64,000 bases of DNA from Alligator mississippiensis (taxonomy: Eukaryota; Chordata; Crocodylia; Alligatoridae), in contig NC_081831.1 of assembly GCF_030867095.1 (NCBI RefSeq), positions 71,686,716-71,750,715 of the forward strand, written 5' to 3'. Below the pieces are notes generated by a model. It saw nothing but the letters and a program-made list of their open reading frames with translations, was not told the origin of the DNA and made no database searches. Shown here piece by piece: positions 47,850 through 59,163 of this stretch. Every line of letters begins with the position of its first letter. Within the stretch, counting starts at the first letter, position 1. The position numbers and the translations under genes are program-made.

Positions 47850-48348
47850 CAAGTTAAATCTCGCTCTTTCATATGGCATCAGATATCAACTTCCAAATCT
47901 ATGAGCCACTGTCTGGTATTATCGCTCACTGTTCAAATCCCATCTGCCCCATCTGGCCGTTTGTTACGATTGCAGCTTTCGATGAAGTGCTTTGTCGTAT
48001 ATCACATTCACGCGGGAGGGGGGCTGTCCAAGATGTTCATCGTGTGAAGTATTGTTCTGAAGCATTTATATCCAGATCTCAGTATGTTCAGCTTGACCCA
48101 CGCTTCTGTGTCAAGGCTGTGCCCAGTGGGGGGATTCATTTGGTGTTGGTATAAAATGCTGTAGGAATAGGTCTGACTTTTCCAATCGGTCAGCCCACCT
48201 GTTGATGCCCATAGGTTTGGTTTGACATCTCCAATCTCTTCCAGGAGCTTGTGGGCTTCATGTATTTAAACCTCCATCTATTCAGGTCCTCAGTTACCAG
48301 TTGATGGAGCAGGTGATTTTCATCATCTCTTGGCTCTATTGCCAGTAA
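47850..48348 (-). mobile_element. LINE-B, C-terminal end (decayed)
   Basis: This is the downstream half of a LINE reverse-transcriptase ORF on the minus strand. Read from 48340 downwards it gives LAIEPRDDENHLLHQLV, TYGHQQVG, a PIPTAFYTNTK block, PPLGTALTQKRGSS and a final QWLIDLEVDI followed by a stop at 47879-47881. This succession (PPGMxLPRxAWVRLNRLRTG-like block, then a cysteine/histidine region, then WL-LDI and stop) is typical of a LINE family widespread in vertebrates. It differs from LINE-A and CR1 in sequence. Several stops interrupt it. Confidence 0.75.
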
Positions 48349-48696
48349 CATGAAAGACGCGTGCCCCTGGTGGCTGGGGGGGCATGGCGGTGGTGGGCGC
48401 AGCAGCAGTAAGCGGGGAGCTCCCGCAGATGACCCTAGCGCTGTTGGTGATGGGGGAGTGGCGAGCGCTGACTAGGGGTCAGCGACCACCCACAGATGCC
48501 TCTGGCAGCGTCGACAGCGGCCAGTGGCGATTGCAGACTGTCCGCAGATGCCGCCGGCGGTGTCAACAGTGGGGGAGAGGGGTGGCAAGTGGCGACTGCC
48601 CCGCAGGTGCCATCGACACTGTCGGTGGTGCCTTTTTGTAGGGGGTGCACCACCATGCTCAGGGGGTGCACATGCACCCCCTATGCATTGCCAGTG
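48349..48696. mobile_element. 348-bp hAT-like insertion splitting LINE-B
   Basis: An identical octamer, GCCAGTAA, lies at 48341-48348 and at 48697-48704, and LINE-B coding sequence continues on both sides. The insert starts with CA and ends with TG, as hAT elements do, but its inverted repeats are weak. The interior is GC-rich, with CAGATG and AGTGGCGA-type words repeated. It ends with a GGGGGTGCACATGCACCCCC palindrome (about 48662-48681). The frames through it on both strands are chance. Confidence 0.65.
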
Positions 48697-48704
48697 GCCA
48701 GTAA

Positions 48705-48965
48705 TGATGTTAGAGTCTTGTCTTTTTATATCACTTGGTCTAATGCTGGAGAGTGCAAGGGGTACATCTGTGTGCGTGTAAGTTGTGCTGCCTGTTATGA
48801 GCTTCAGCACATTGTTAAGTACAGTATCAAGCTTTTTAGTGCCGCAATTTCTGGACCGTACAGGAGTACAATATTCTGCTGAGCCATATACCATTGCAAG
48901 TGTGGTGGTTCTGAGCACTTGGAAGTTGGCACCCCATGTCATGCTGGCTAAACAGCTGAAGGCTT
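48705..48965 (-). mobile_element. LINE-B, upstream fragment (decayed)
   Basis: The minus-strand frame from about 48942 down reads MTWGANFQVLRTTTLAMVYG, SAEYCTPV and KLDTVLNNVLKLITGS, then TDVPLALSSIRPSDIKRQ. The TWGA...LR..ALALVYS.AEYC pattern is the post-catalytic region of a LINE reverse transcriptase. It joins the 47850-48348 fragment once the insertion is removed. The element is 5'-truncated near 48965. Confidence 0.8.
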
Positions 48966-50705
48966 GAATATCTAGTTAAATAACTTGCATTAAGAGCATG
49001 CAAACATATTCATGCACAGAGAGCCCAAACAACGATCCAGCTTCTAAAAATGTGGCTAGTGATCTTGAAATCACGTGTAGAATGATCTGGGCATTTTAAA
49101 ATGTTGTTTGTAATAAACCAAAAGATTAATTAATCAGCAGAGAACAGTAAGCAACAGGAAATCAGCATCTTCAATTTGTTGATTGGCCCAGGATAGCAAC
49201 AAAGTGGCAGTTTCTGTGCTTGCAACACTGGCCTACATTTTCTCTGTAGGCTTAAAGCAGGCTTCACAAACTTATTCTGATCACTCAAGTTCATCATTTT
49301 CTCTAAAGCCTTGATATGATTCAGACACCAGCTTCCTTCCTAAGGGTTCTTTTTTTATCTTCTCTCCAGGCCCTTATACCCTTTTTGGGCACTCTCTTGA
49401 AAGTTAAGTTTCCTATCATGCTCTGATTCACAAAATATTAAAATACATTTCTTATCACAAACCAGGCATTAACTTAAGCATTAAAAATGATATTTATGAA
49501 ACAGTTCTGTGAATTCCTTTTCTTTGTGCATCATTCAAATTCCAAACCCACTGCATTCATGTGGGTGTAACAAGCAATTTAAATTTCAACAATGATCTTT
49601 TAGTCAAGCACAGCATTACCTATTATTTTTAAGTAGTGGTGAACTCAATTACAGCTGATGATGGGCAAACTTCAAAAGGCTTTGGAGCCTGAGTTTGGCT
49701 TCAATGTTTATTCACACACTGTTAAACATCATCTGTCAAACTAAGCTGTCCATCTCATGAAGCCAGGTTTTAGTTTTCCATGCGCTGATGCTGTTGGAAA
49801 GACGTGGTTTGCTTGCAGGGTCTCTGCCCTTGTGGCCTGATCCAAAGCCTTTTAAAGTTCAGTGGCCATTGGGTCAGGCTCCTGGTGGTTTCTCTAGGCA
49901 GTGGCATAAATCAAAAGTCAAAATAAATGACCTGAACATTTCAAAACATTTAAACCATTCATTCTGGATGTAGATTCCTGACAGGGGTGGCAATGGGGCA
50001 AATGCAATTTTTTAACCACTTTACCTTTAACCATAAATTAAAAGGTTATTTTCACATATGCACAATGCAGCTACAAGGCTAGTTGATGAACTATGTGACA
50101 GCCAAGTAGATCAGCATTTTGGTGCTGATTTATCTTTTACTGACCCCAGGAGAAACTATAGGTGTCAACGAATGTACATTTCTGTAAAATCCCTGTGAAA
50201 TCGGAAAGTGGTTCCTGACATTGTGTATTATGGTCTTCTTATATTTGTAGATATTCTCTTGAGTAAGTTAGTGCTGGTTCCACATAGATGGCAAGGAAAA
50301 TACAGTGGACAAGGAGACCCTAATTATTAACAAGAGGAATTATATTGCTTATAAGTAATGGTTTTTCTGAGCCACATCCTATCAACATTGTGAATCCTTC
50401 CTTGTTGAGGGGGACAGTTCTGTTGTGGAGTGAGCAGCTGTGGCAGCTGTTGTGGGTTCACACAGTGTACAGGACAGTGTGTGATAAGCACCTTTCATCC
50501 CAAATGTTGTAGTGCCACTTAATAAGTGAGCTGGTCTGTTGTTGTCACTGCTGCTGACACGTCCTTCATCTTGTGCGCTTTTTCTGCCAGAAAGCCTCTT
50601 GTGACTATTCAAAATGGCACTTACCTCACCTCCATGTTTCATTGCTGTCTACTTACTGCTATAAGCTTAAAAGTGTGAACCAACGGGTTGCACTTGATCA
50701 TGCCA
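48966..50705. other. Non-coding, nothing recognised
   Basis: AT-rich anonymous sequence without recognisable genes. Confidence 0.45.
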
Positions 50706-51765
50706 TAGATTTCATAGACCTTAGGGCTGGAAGGGACCTCGTGAGATCATCAGGTCCAGCCCCCTGCCCAAATGGCAGGAAATCAGCTGGGGTCAGATGA
50801 CCCCAGCAAGATAAACATCCAGGTGTTTTTTAAAGGTATCCAGAGTAGGTGCTTGCACCACTTCTGGGGGCGTCTATTCCAGACTCTGGAAACTCGGATG
50901 ATAAAGAATATTTTTCTTATGTCCAGTCTAAAACGATCTTCCAGCAGTTTGTCACCGTTAGACCTTGTCTTCCCTTGGGGTGCCCTGGTGAACAGACGTT
51001 CTCCCAGTTCCTGATGCACAGCCCTTATGTAATTATAGGCTGCCACCAAGTCCCCCCTGAGCCTTCACTTCTCCAGGATGAAGAGTCCCATGCCTCTCAG
51101 GCTCTCCTCATAAGGCCTGCTCTCTTGACCTCTAATCATGCGTGTGGCTCTCCTCTGGACTCTCTCAAGCTTCTCCACATCCTTTCTAAAGTGTGGAGCC
51201 CAGAATTGGATGCAGTACTCCAGCTGTGGCTTCACCAAGGCAGAGTAAAGTGGGAGGATGACTTCCTGGGTCTTGCTTGAGACGCACTGGTAGATGCAAG
51301 CCAGAGTTTTATTTGCTTTGCCAGCTGCGGCATTGCACTGATAGCTCATGTTCATCTCACGGGCAATCATGACCCACAAGGCTCTTTCGGTTGTGGTACT
51401 AGTGAGTATAGCAACGCTGAGCCTATAAGTATGAGGTAGGCTTTTCTCCTGAGGTGGAACACCTTGCATTTCTCCATTTTGATGTCACCAGGTTTTGATC
51501 CGCACACCTTGCAAGCCTGTCCAGGTCAGCCTGAATTGCCGGCCTATCCTCTAGGGTGACTGCACTTCCCCATAATTTGGTGTCGTCTGCAAACTTAGCC
51601 AGCCCACTTCTGACACCCGAATCCAGATGGTTTATGAATATATTAAAGAGTACTGGTCCAAGTACTGAACCCTGGAGGATGCCACCAGGCACCATGAGCC
51701 ATATTGACTCAGTTCCCTTGACTAACACTCTCTGGGTCCAATCACAGAGCCATTTCCCCAGCCAT
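50706..51765 (-). mobile_element. CR1 LINE, longer 3' fragment with FADD motif
   Basis: The 3' end is at 50706 (CATAGATTTCATAGACCTTAG). Minus-strand frames give, from the 5' side, LQGSVLGPVLFNIFINHLDS, then [11 protein letters not shown] (motif C, about 51575-51610). MNMSYQCNAAAGKANKTLAC, LVKPQLEYCIQFW, RKDVEKLERVQRRATRMIRG and the C-terminal RLDIRKIFFI block follow. It is spread over three frames by indels, so it is inactive. It is truncated near 51765. Confidence 0.93.
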
Positions 51766-51894
51766 CTCCTTCTTTAGGATGGTCCTAAAATTCTGTATTA
51801 GGCAACCAGCTTTCACTTCACCAAAGAGGAGCTAGCTGTGCATTCTTGTGTCATCCATCAAATCCATGTCTAGCCCATCAGGGATGGGTGCTCA

Positions 51895-52279
51895 TCATTA
51901 GCAATGTACTCGGCTGGAAGTTTTTCAGAAATCATGAAATTGAGCTTTGTCTGTGAAACCCACAAAAAAAAACCTTACTAAAAATAAAATGCTGGCTCTC
52001 CAGTGGAAGCCAATGGTGCTCATGGCCACTGTGGCCGAGCTGTGCAGCCTGTCGGGGGGAGGAGGGCCTGTTTCTGCTAGCATGAAGAGGAGCATCCATG
52101 ATGAAAGCTATTCTCCTCCATCCCCCTTGCTACTGATTGGCTGAAAGTAGGACTGGGGCCTCTTAGTCAGAGGCATGGTGGGGGTGGGGGGCGGGCTGCT
52201 GTGATAAGCTTGTAAAAATGGCAGCCAGCCCCATAATTAGCGTGCAAAGCCAAGCCTCCTTGATTTCGGTAGGTCCCTA
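51895..52279. mobile_element. Possible TA-flanked MITE, right end visible
   Basis: The right end CCTTGATTTCGGTAGGTCCC followed by TA (52278-52279) is like the terminal repeat of a common sauropsid MITE (consensus TAGGGxCCTACCxAAATCA). The left partner near 51900 (GGAAGTTTTTCAGAAATCATG) is strongly decayed. The interior is GC-rich. Confidence 0.35.
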
Positions 52280-54235
52280 CACATAACGAATACCTCGGTG
52301 GTCACGCAGCTGGAAAGCTATGCAACTTGATCATGAAGCAGCTTACTGCAGTACCTCAACACGAGTAGGCTGCCAAGGTATCTCTCGTGGAACCTCTTCA
52401 GCTGACAGATGTGCTCTTATTATAAAGTATGCTCCAACATTGTGCTAAAAGCTATTTTATTATGCCATTTGCAGAATAACCCACATGTAGATTTGTTTTT
52501 ATTTAAGAGAGAAAAATGAAAACAAAAGAGCTGAGCAATGACTTGAGAGACTGAAAGAGTGAGCTAAAAAAATATAATTAAGGTTAATTCAGCTATTGCA
52601 AGTGAAGAGTGACACTGAAAAGGCCCACATAAGCCCAACTGCAGCTGAGTACACTTGGCATGTGTTTAAAAACTAAAGGCCTTTTTTCCTCCTCCCTTTT
52701 TATGGCTCTCAGGAAAATGCAACAATCAAGTTGTTAAAGGGCTTCAGTGAATAGGACAAATTTCTCCTTGGAGTTTAGAGAAAGAGATTAAAAAGTGGTG
52801 CCTACTTAATTTGCAGAATCCCACTGTAGTCCCAAGCTGTAGCATACCAGGGTTACCGACTGCCCTGCTCTCCAGGCCCATTGTGTCTCGGTGTTCTGGG
52901 GAATTTTGATTTAATTTTAAAGATGTCAAAAGGAATCTCTGAACCATAACCTTAACAGAGAGAATCTGAAATGGCTCATCAGCCTTCAGAAATGCATGGA
53001 TGGAAGAATTTAAGATGCCCCAAACAGTATTATGCATATGTCTCCCTCCATTTAGAAAAAAGCAGTGGAACGCACTCCAGGGATGGAATGATGGTCCTGA
53101 AGAAATAAATTGTAAAGGGAGATAAGTAGAAATAGCAGACTCACCTTTACTTGATTGACAGTGACTTTTAACAGGTTGAATCTTGGCATAAGCACCATAG
53201 CTAAATGCTTGTCACAGGAGATGCTTCAAAGGGAATGACCTGTCGTAAGCAGACTAATGATCAGAATCAGAGAGGAAGGGAGATAAAACTTGCTTTAGCA
53301 AAGTCTCCTGTATTGACATATTGTTGATATATCATCAGTGGAAGACTGAAAATGCGTGTGAGGTCTGAATGGTGTCTTGGTTTAACTGGAAATCTGGCCA
53401 TAGATAAAATGAGCAGTTCAAAGCTTTCCATCACGTCACAGCATAGTGGGATAATGTTTAGGGTTTATTAGCCAAGAGCTTCTCTGGTTTTGCGGCTGAA
53501 AATGTCTCAAAGAGAAGGCCAGCAGCTTTATACCTTAATGCAGGAATTAGGGAGGCTGGACAATCAAGTTTGAGGGGACTGCATCCACTGAAGTCAGAGA
53601 CCAGGTCCTGCTCGTCTCCTGGATGAGCAAGAAATCAAGGGATGTTATAACATGCCCAGTTTCATGTCCTGCCAGATGTTATCAAAAGTTAAGGGGCCAA
53701 ACTCATCGCACATCTGTTGTGAGAAGCTGCATGGTGGGTCCCCTGAAATACCTTTTCTTCACAGGTCGGGCATGCCTGGCGCACAGTCCTCTGGAGGCTT
53801 CCCTGGCTTGGTTTTTAAAATGTCTATGGTTGCATTTTTATGTCGTTGTTTCACTTGATGCCATAATTTGTTTTCTCACTGTTAACTTCACTATTGATTT
53901 TAATTAAGCTCACCTAGACTCATTAGCTAGGCTAACTTGTCTTCACTTTAAAACAAACAAACAGGCAGGTAATTTCAATTCGGAAGCAGTGCTGGCACAG
54001 GCAGCCCCTCGTTCTGTATACCCACAAGTCTTCAGGCAAAGGCCCTGCCGGCGCTTCTGTGGAAGCAAACGGCTTATAATGGGGGCTGGCTGGGAAACGG
54101 TTTTCCTTCTCAAAATGCTAATAGGTTGTAACAGAAACTTTTCACAGAAATGTCTCCTTTTCCATAACATTTTCACCAGGAAGGCTTCTTTGGTCAAAAC
54201 CAGAGAGTGAGACACCCTCTTGAATATGCAAACAG
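52280..54235. other. Non-coding, nothing recognised
   Basis: No gene or clear repeat. The frames at 53623-53907 and 53943-54215 have no domain. Confidence 0.45.
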
Positions 54236-54440
54236 CTCAGAGGTCAAGGGCTGTAAGAGACCCACACTTGAGTCCTTGCTCGGCCTGAATCAGGGAAAGT
54301 CTCTCAACTAACATCCCAGTCAAGCACCCTACCCACCAAGCCATTGCTTGCTCTGGGGTGCATCTCTCCCATTTTTGCAGGAGGATCTTGGTTTTCCTCT
54401 GCATAAAAATTGCAAAAATCTTGATATTTGTCATAAAACT
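54236..54440. repeat. tRNA-derived SINE-like remnant
   Basis: The words TTGAGTCCTTGCTCGGCCTG, ATCAGGGAAAGTCTCTCAAC, CAAGCACCCTACCCACCAAG and CTCTGGGGTGCATCTCTCCC follow the order of a dispersed sauropsid repeat. Its head resembles a tRNA (TTGAGTCC in place of the B box) and its tail ends in GGGTGxxTCTCTC. Boundaries are approximate. Confidence 0.45.
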
Positions 54441-54596
54441 GAATTCTTATCTGCCAGAGCTAGTCTTAATCCTCCTTACCTCCTCTCACAGTGTTAGTGG
54501 CTAAACTAGACGACAGATGAAATAGAGACACTGTTTCCACTGACTGGTTCAGCTTTTTTGTTAGGGTTAGGTCACCTCCGGCCCAAACAAGCTCCT

Positions 54597-55553
54597 TATC
54601 ATAGAATCATACAAAGTTAGGGTTGGAAGGGACCTCGGGAGGTCACATCTAGTCCAACCTCCTACTCAGAGCAGGACCAGCCCCAACTAGATCATCCCAG
54701 CCAAAGCTTTGTCTAGCTGGGTTTTGAAAACCTCCAAGGATGGAGTTTCCACCACCTCTCTGGGTAACCTGTCCCAGTGTTTTACTACCCTCCTAGTGAT
54801 AAAATTCTTCCTGATATCTAACCTAAACTTCTTTTGCCGCAACTTGAGCCCATCGCTCCTTGTTCTGTCATCTGCCGCCACTGAGAACAGTCCAGCTCTG
54901 TCCCCATTGGAGCCACCCTCCAGGAAGTTAAAGGGTGCCATCAGATCCCCCCCAATCTTCTCTTCTGCAGACTAAATAAATCCAGTTCCCTCAGCCTCTC
55001 CTCATAAGTCATGTGCCCTAGCCCCTCACCATTTTAGTTGCCCTCTGCTGAACCTACTCCAATTTGTCCACATCCTTTCTGTAGTGCGGCCCCCAAAACT
55101 GAACACAGTACTCCAGATGCGGCCTCACCAGTGCTGAAGAGAGGGGAATAATCACTTCCCTGGACCTACTGGCAGCACTCCTATCAATGCAGCCCAGTGC
55201 GTCATTAGCCTCCTCAGCAACAGGGGCACACTGTTGGCTCATATTCAGCTTATTGTCCACTGTAACCCCCAGGTCCTTTTCCACAGAGCTGCTGCCCAGC
55301 CAGTCAGCCCCAGCCTGTACCGGTACATGGGATTGTTCTGCCCCAAGTGCAAGACTTTGCACTTGTTCTTGTTGAACCTCATGAGATTTCTTTTGGCCTA
55401 ATCCTCCAATTTCTCTAAGTCACTCTGAATGCTAGCCTTATCCTCCAGTGTATCTACTCCTTCCCCAAGCTTAGTGTCATCTGCAAACTTGCTGAGGGTG
55501 CACTCCATCCCATCTTCCAGGGTGTTGATGAAGACATTGAATAAAATGGGCCC
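54597..55553 (-). mobile_element. CR1 LINE, second subfamily, with FADD motif
   Basis: The 3' end at 54597 shows TATCATAGAATCATA. The minus strand reads KFADDTKLG (about 55470-55495), then the KCKVLHLGQN-like block, MNMSQQCAPVAEEANDALGC, LVRPHLEYCVQFWGPHYRKD, and the C-terminus NGDRAGLFSVAADDRTRSDG with RLDIRKNFITRRVVKHWDRL and PSLEVFKTQLDKALAGMI. Its 3' region (GTTTTGAAAACCTCCAAGGA) differs from that of the other three CR1 copies. Stops interrupt it, and it is 5'-truncated near 55553. Confidence 0.93.
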
Positions 55554-55829
55554 CTTCCTAATCTTTAATGTTTGACTGGAGTCATGACAGGGGGCAGGAG
55601 GGTTCTTGCATGGATCATCTACACTGCTCTAGAGCAGGCCATGTAGTGTGACAAGCAGTACAAATGGCTAGTCATGCAAATTTGCCATCTCAGAGGCTCC
55701 AGCATCTGGAAGATAGTCAGAAGTTTACTCTCTTCCACAACTGCCAGTAAATCCCTTCATCTCCCTCATGCTTCTCTGACAAATGCCTCATTCCTCCCAT
55801 TGGAACATGTATTTCCTCCCAACTACAAT
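55554..55829. other. Non-coding spacer
   Basis: Anonymous sequence between a CR1 and a dispersed repeat. Confidence 0.45.
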
Positions 55830-56160
55830 GCTCTGCATAGGAACATGGAATAAAGGACCCCAGCTGCTAAATTGGATCAGACCTACTATCCATCTAGTTT
55901 AGCATTATGTTATCAAGAGCAGTGAGCAAGAGTGGCAAATTCATCCCAGGAAAGCAAAAGAGACCCCACTGTTAGTAGATGTGAGATCATTTTCCAGCCT
56001 GAAGGACTTGTCCGGATTTCTAATAGTAAGTCTGGCTTAAGCCCTCAAGTGTGGCTGATATCCCTTTATATTCCTTCCAAACTCTTTCCTAAGAACTACA
56101 GCCACTTGTTTACAGCTTTAACAGCCATAATAGACTTGTTTCTTGTCTGAGAATATTTTA
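55830..56160 (+). repeat. Old dispersed sauropsid repeat
   Basis: ATAGGAACATGGAATAAAGG, ATTGGATCAGACCTACTATC and CATCTAGTTTAGCAT resemble a dispersed repeat familiar from turtle and crocodilian DNA, consensus near TACTGGATCAGACCCATGGT and CATCTAGCCCAGTA. ATATCCCTTTATATTCCTTC follows near 56060. The family name is not certain. Confidence 0.45.
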
Positions 56161-56793
56161 GTGCTTTAACCAGTTTAGTTTTATATGCACCACCATACCC
56201 AGCCCACAGAGATTATCTAGACACAGGAGCTTGAAAGAATGAGCCATAATTTCAGTACTGGCATTTATTTATGTAGCACAGAGCAAACCACATCCTAAGA
56301 GCATGTGTTTAGTCATCTAGCATTTGTTACTTTTTTTTAGTCCCTGCCACCTCCATCAAGCAGCCCCACACAGCTAGCACACCAGAGCCATCCTGCACCT
56401 ACAAGCATCTCTTCAGAAGTTCTAAAGAACATTTAAGTGTCAAAAATGTTTAATAAGTTCTGAAGAATTCCATTGATTTACTCCTGTATCCTTAGCAACA
56501 GATAAGATGTTGGCTGAATTAAAACTGTTCCTTTCTTTGATGTTGGGGGTTGGAAGCAAACTAAAATTGCTGTTAGGATATTATAGAGGAATAACGTCCA
56601 AGAGAGGTTTGAATAAAAACCTTTACATAACCAGAAAGGCTCCCACATGGAATAATTTCTGTAGAATTATTTACAATTAGCCCTCAACATCATCCGGAAA
56701 GACAGTGTATACATAGTAGAGTCCAGACTCTTAGGGCATCTGAATAGTACCAGATTTCTAAGATCCTTATATTCAGGTGTAATCATTTCTAGA
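56161..56793. other. Non-coding, nothing recognised
   Basis: Anonymous AT-rich sequence. Confidence 0.45.
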
Positions 56794-57370
56794 GGGCACG
56801 TTTACACATGCACTTTAATGCGCAGTAGACTATTTTATTGGGCATTAAACATCATGTAAAAAACTGTGATATTACATGAATGCACAGTAAAAGAGTCTAC
56901 TGCGCATTAAGCAGCAATAAAAAAGCATGCAAATGTGCTCCTGCACATTAGCACAGCCTAATGCGCATTAATTTAGTACTTCACATTGGAGGGCACCTAA
57001 CCATGAGTGTGGAGGCTGCTCTGACTCACTGGAATTAATCGAGTCTGCTGGCGTGTGGCAATTACCGCTCTCCAGCAGCCTCCTGGGTCTCGTGTATCAG
57101 CATCCCCATGCTTAAAAACGGGGACAGGGGAGCTTGAACTAATGTACATCTAACGAGCTGCAGTTCAAGCACCCCCACTGACATTTTTAAGCGTGGGGAC
57201 ACTGATACATAAGATGCGTTAGTGGTTTAATTATAGCAGCTCCCAGAGCTGCTCCATTTAAAGCGCTCCTGCTCCCCCCCCCCACTCCTGGAGCACATGT
57301 AAAAGTGCCTGGAGGTACAAAATCTAATGCACCTTAGAAAAGATGCACTGATGCACATGTAGACGTGACC
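56794..57370. mobile_element. MITE, about 577 bp
   Basis: The left end is GGGCACGTTTACACATGCAC and the reverse complement of the right end is GGTCACGTCTACATGTGCAT. AGA and AGG flank the ends, so a 3-bp duplication with one change is possible. The interior repeats TTTAATGCGCAGTAGACTATTT and complements, and a CATCCCCATGCTTAAAAACG word faces its complement about 90 bp on. It is close to 22704-23191 in both halves (CTCGTGTATCAGCATCCCC is shared). Confidence 0.72.
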
Positions 57371-58309
57371 AGGAGTAAAGTAAAGCAAAATAGGTTTTAC
57401 TTCTTCTTGCAGAATGTTCTGGGCCTCATATATGCTCAGGCTCATAAGAAAGTGTTTTTCATCTCTTCTTTTAGCATCGTTTGGGATTCTCAAAGGTGAA
57501 TTCCAGCAGAAACATTTGGTTGAAAGACTGTCTAGATGTCCTTTAGTGACACAAAATGCCCTTGCATTTCTTTGCTCTTGAATTATGTCACAGACATTGG
57601 TGCAACAGTATTCCCAAGCTTTAAATGATCACCCACTTCCACAGAGGCATAAACAAAAGGAAATCAGTGGCAATCAAGTTTTTCTGGCCGGAAAAATCCA
57701 GACATTTTCTTTCATTAGGGTACATTTACATTAAAGCGCAGAGACCCTCACAATGGACAGAGGTGAGGGAGGAGTGAGTGGCAACTGAATTATGAATAAT
57801 AAAATTGGAGCAAATGTCAGTATTTCAACCTAAGAGCATACTCTGTTGTCATGACAATATGATGCAAAGTGCTCTCTTAAAGAGAAACGCATTGCAGTTT
57901 AAAGTGAAAAGCAACAACTCAGCTAATATGACAAGTTTAAATACAATCTCAAGTTAATAAAATGTAATGCATGAAAATAAATATAAAACAGAAATCTAAA
58001 CCGATCTTTTGTAAATTAACACACTCAACATACATTATTTCAAGTCTAAGCAATTCTTTAGAGTCACCAGTGATTAAGTTTATAAATCAGATTCCTTTTT
58101 ATATTTTGGATTAATTTTTCATAAATTTACCACTAGATGTTCAAGGAAAATGTGTGGAGTGGAAATGACAACTTTGCACACTTACTCCACACAGGGGTGA
58201 TACATTTATATTCCAGTTTTACCAGCAACAATCACGAACTGTTATGTTTGGTATTATACAAAACCTAACAAAACTCTGTCCCAAAGTCCTTACAGCTTAA
58301 ATAGAGAAG
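57371..58309. other. Non-coding; one isolated MITE-like end
   Basis: No gene. GGGTACATTTACATTAAAGCGC (about 57718) looks like a lone left end of the local MITE type without a partner. The rest is anonymous. Confidence 0.4.
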
Positions 58310-58500
58310 ACTGTCAAAGAACAGAGGAAGGAAATATCATTATCCCCAATTTACAGAGGGGGAAATGAAGCACAGGGTACACTGAGTTGTCCAAATTTAC
58401 ATGAAAAGTAATGCTGGAATGAACTTGGAATGAAGCTGTGTCCCAGTCCAACCTAGGCCCTCTGGCAGCATCAGTAGCAGAAATACCTTTCCCAAGTCTG
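58310..58500 (-). repeat. MIR-like SINE remnant
   Basis: ATTATCCCCAATTTACAGAG, GGGGAAATGAAGCACAGGG and GAGTTGTCCAAATTTACATG, then TCCCAGTCCAACCTAGGCCC, are the reverse-strand words of a MIR element (tail first, then core and head). Confidence 0.65.
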
Positions 58501-59163
58501 GATAAACTGGGGAGAACTGGTGTCAGTTAGGTAGCTGGCCATTTAAAAAACTAGCTGAATTTAGAACATAAAATGTCCACAGAAAGTTAGGCTGTCTTCT
58601 GGGGCGCTCCCCAGAGGTGATATACAGCAGTAGCCCTGGTGACTGTGTCAAGTGGGCCTCAACCTCAGTGGTTGAAGCCAGAGACAAGCCCAGGAGATCA
58701 AGACGGTGACATGAAGCATTGGCTCAATGACCGGGCTAAGTGTGAAATTAGCTAAAATGTTTAAAAGGAAAAAATCACATCCAGGAAGTGATAGGGAAAG
58801 ACAAGAAAGCTAAGGAAATTCTTGTGTCCCAGTCCAGTGCCTAAATCACAAGACCCTCTTTTCCTCTTCAAGCAATGAACTGGATCTGGGACTTAACTTT
58901 TTCCTTCAAACATAACAAGAAGTTGATTTCTATTAATACTTCTATTGCTGTTCAGTCCTGGGCAAAATAGGATGACATAAAACATCTCTGAGCATCTTAG
59001 AAGTTTGATCATGTATGCATTAAAGTGAGGGAAATAAACCATTCTCTATTCTTTTGCTATTCAAATGAACAGTTGATAGCTACAGCAGTGGCAAATAGAG
59101 AGTGTTTTCAAGGTAGCCGAAACCAGGGCTGTCCAACTGGCCCACCCTGGGGCATGCGGAGTA
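58501..59163. other. Non-coding, nothing recognised
   Basis: Anonymous sequence up to the TA that borders the foldback element. Confidence 0.45.
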
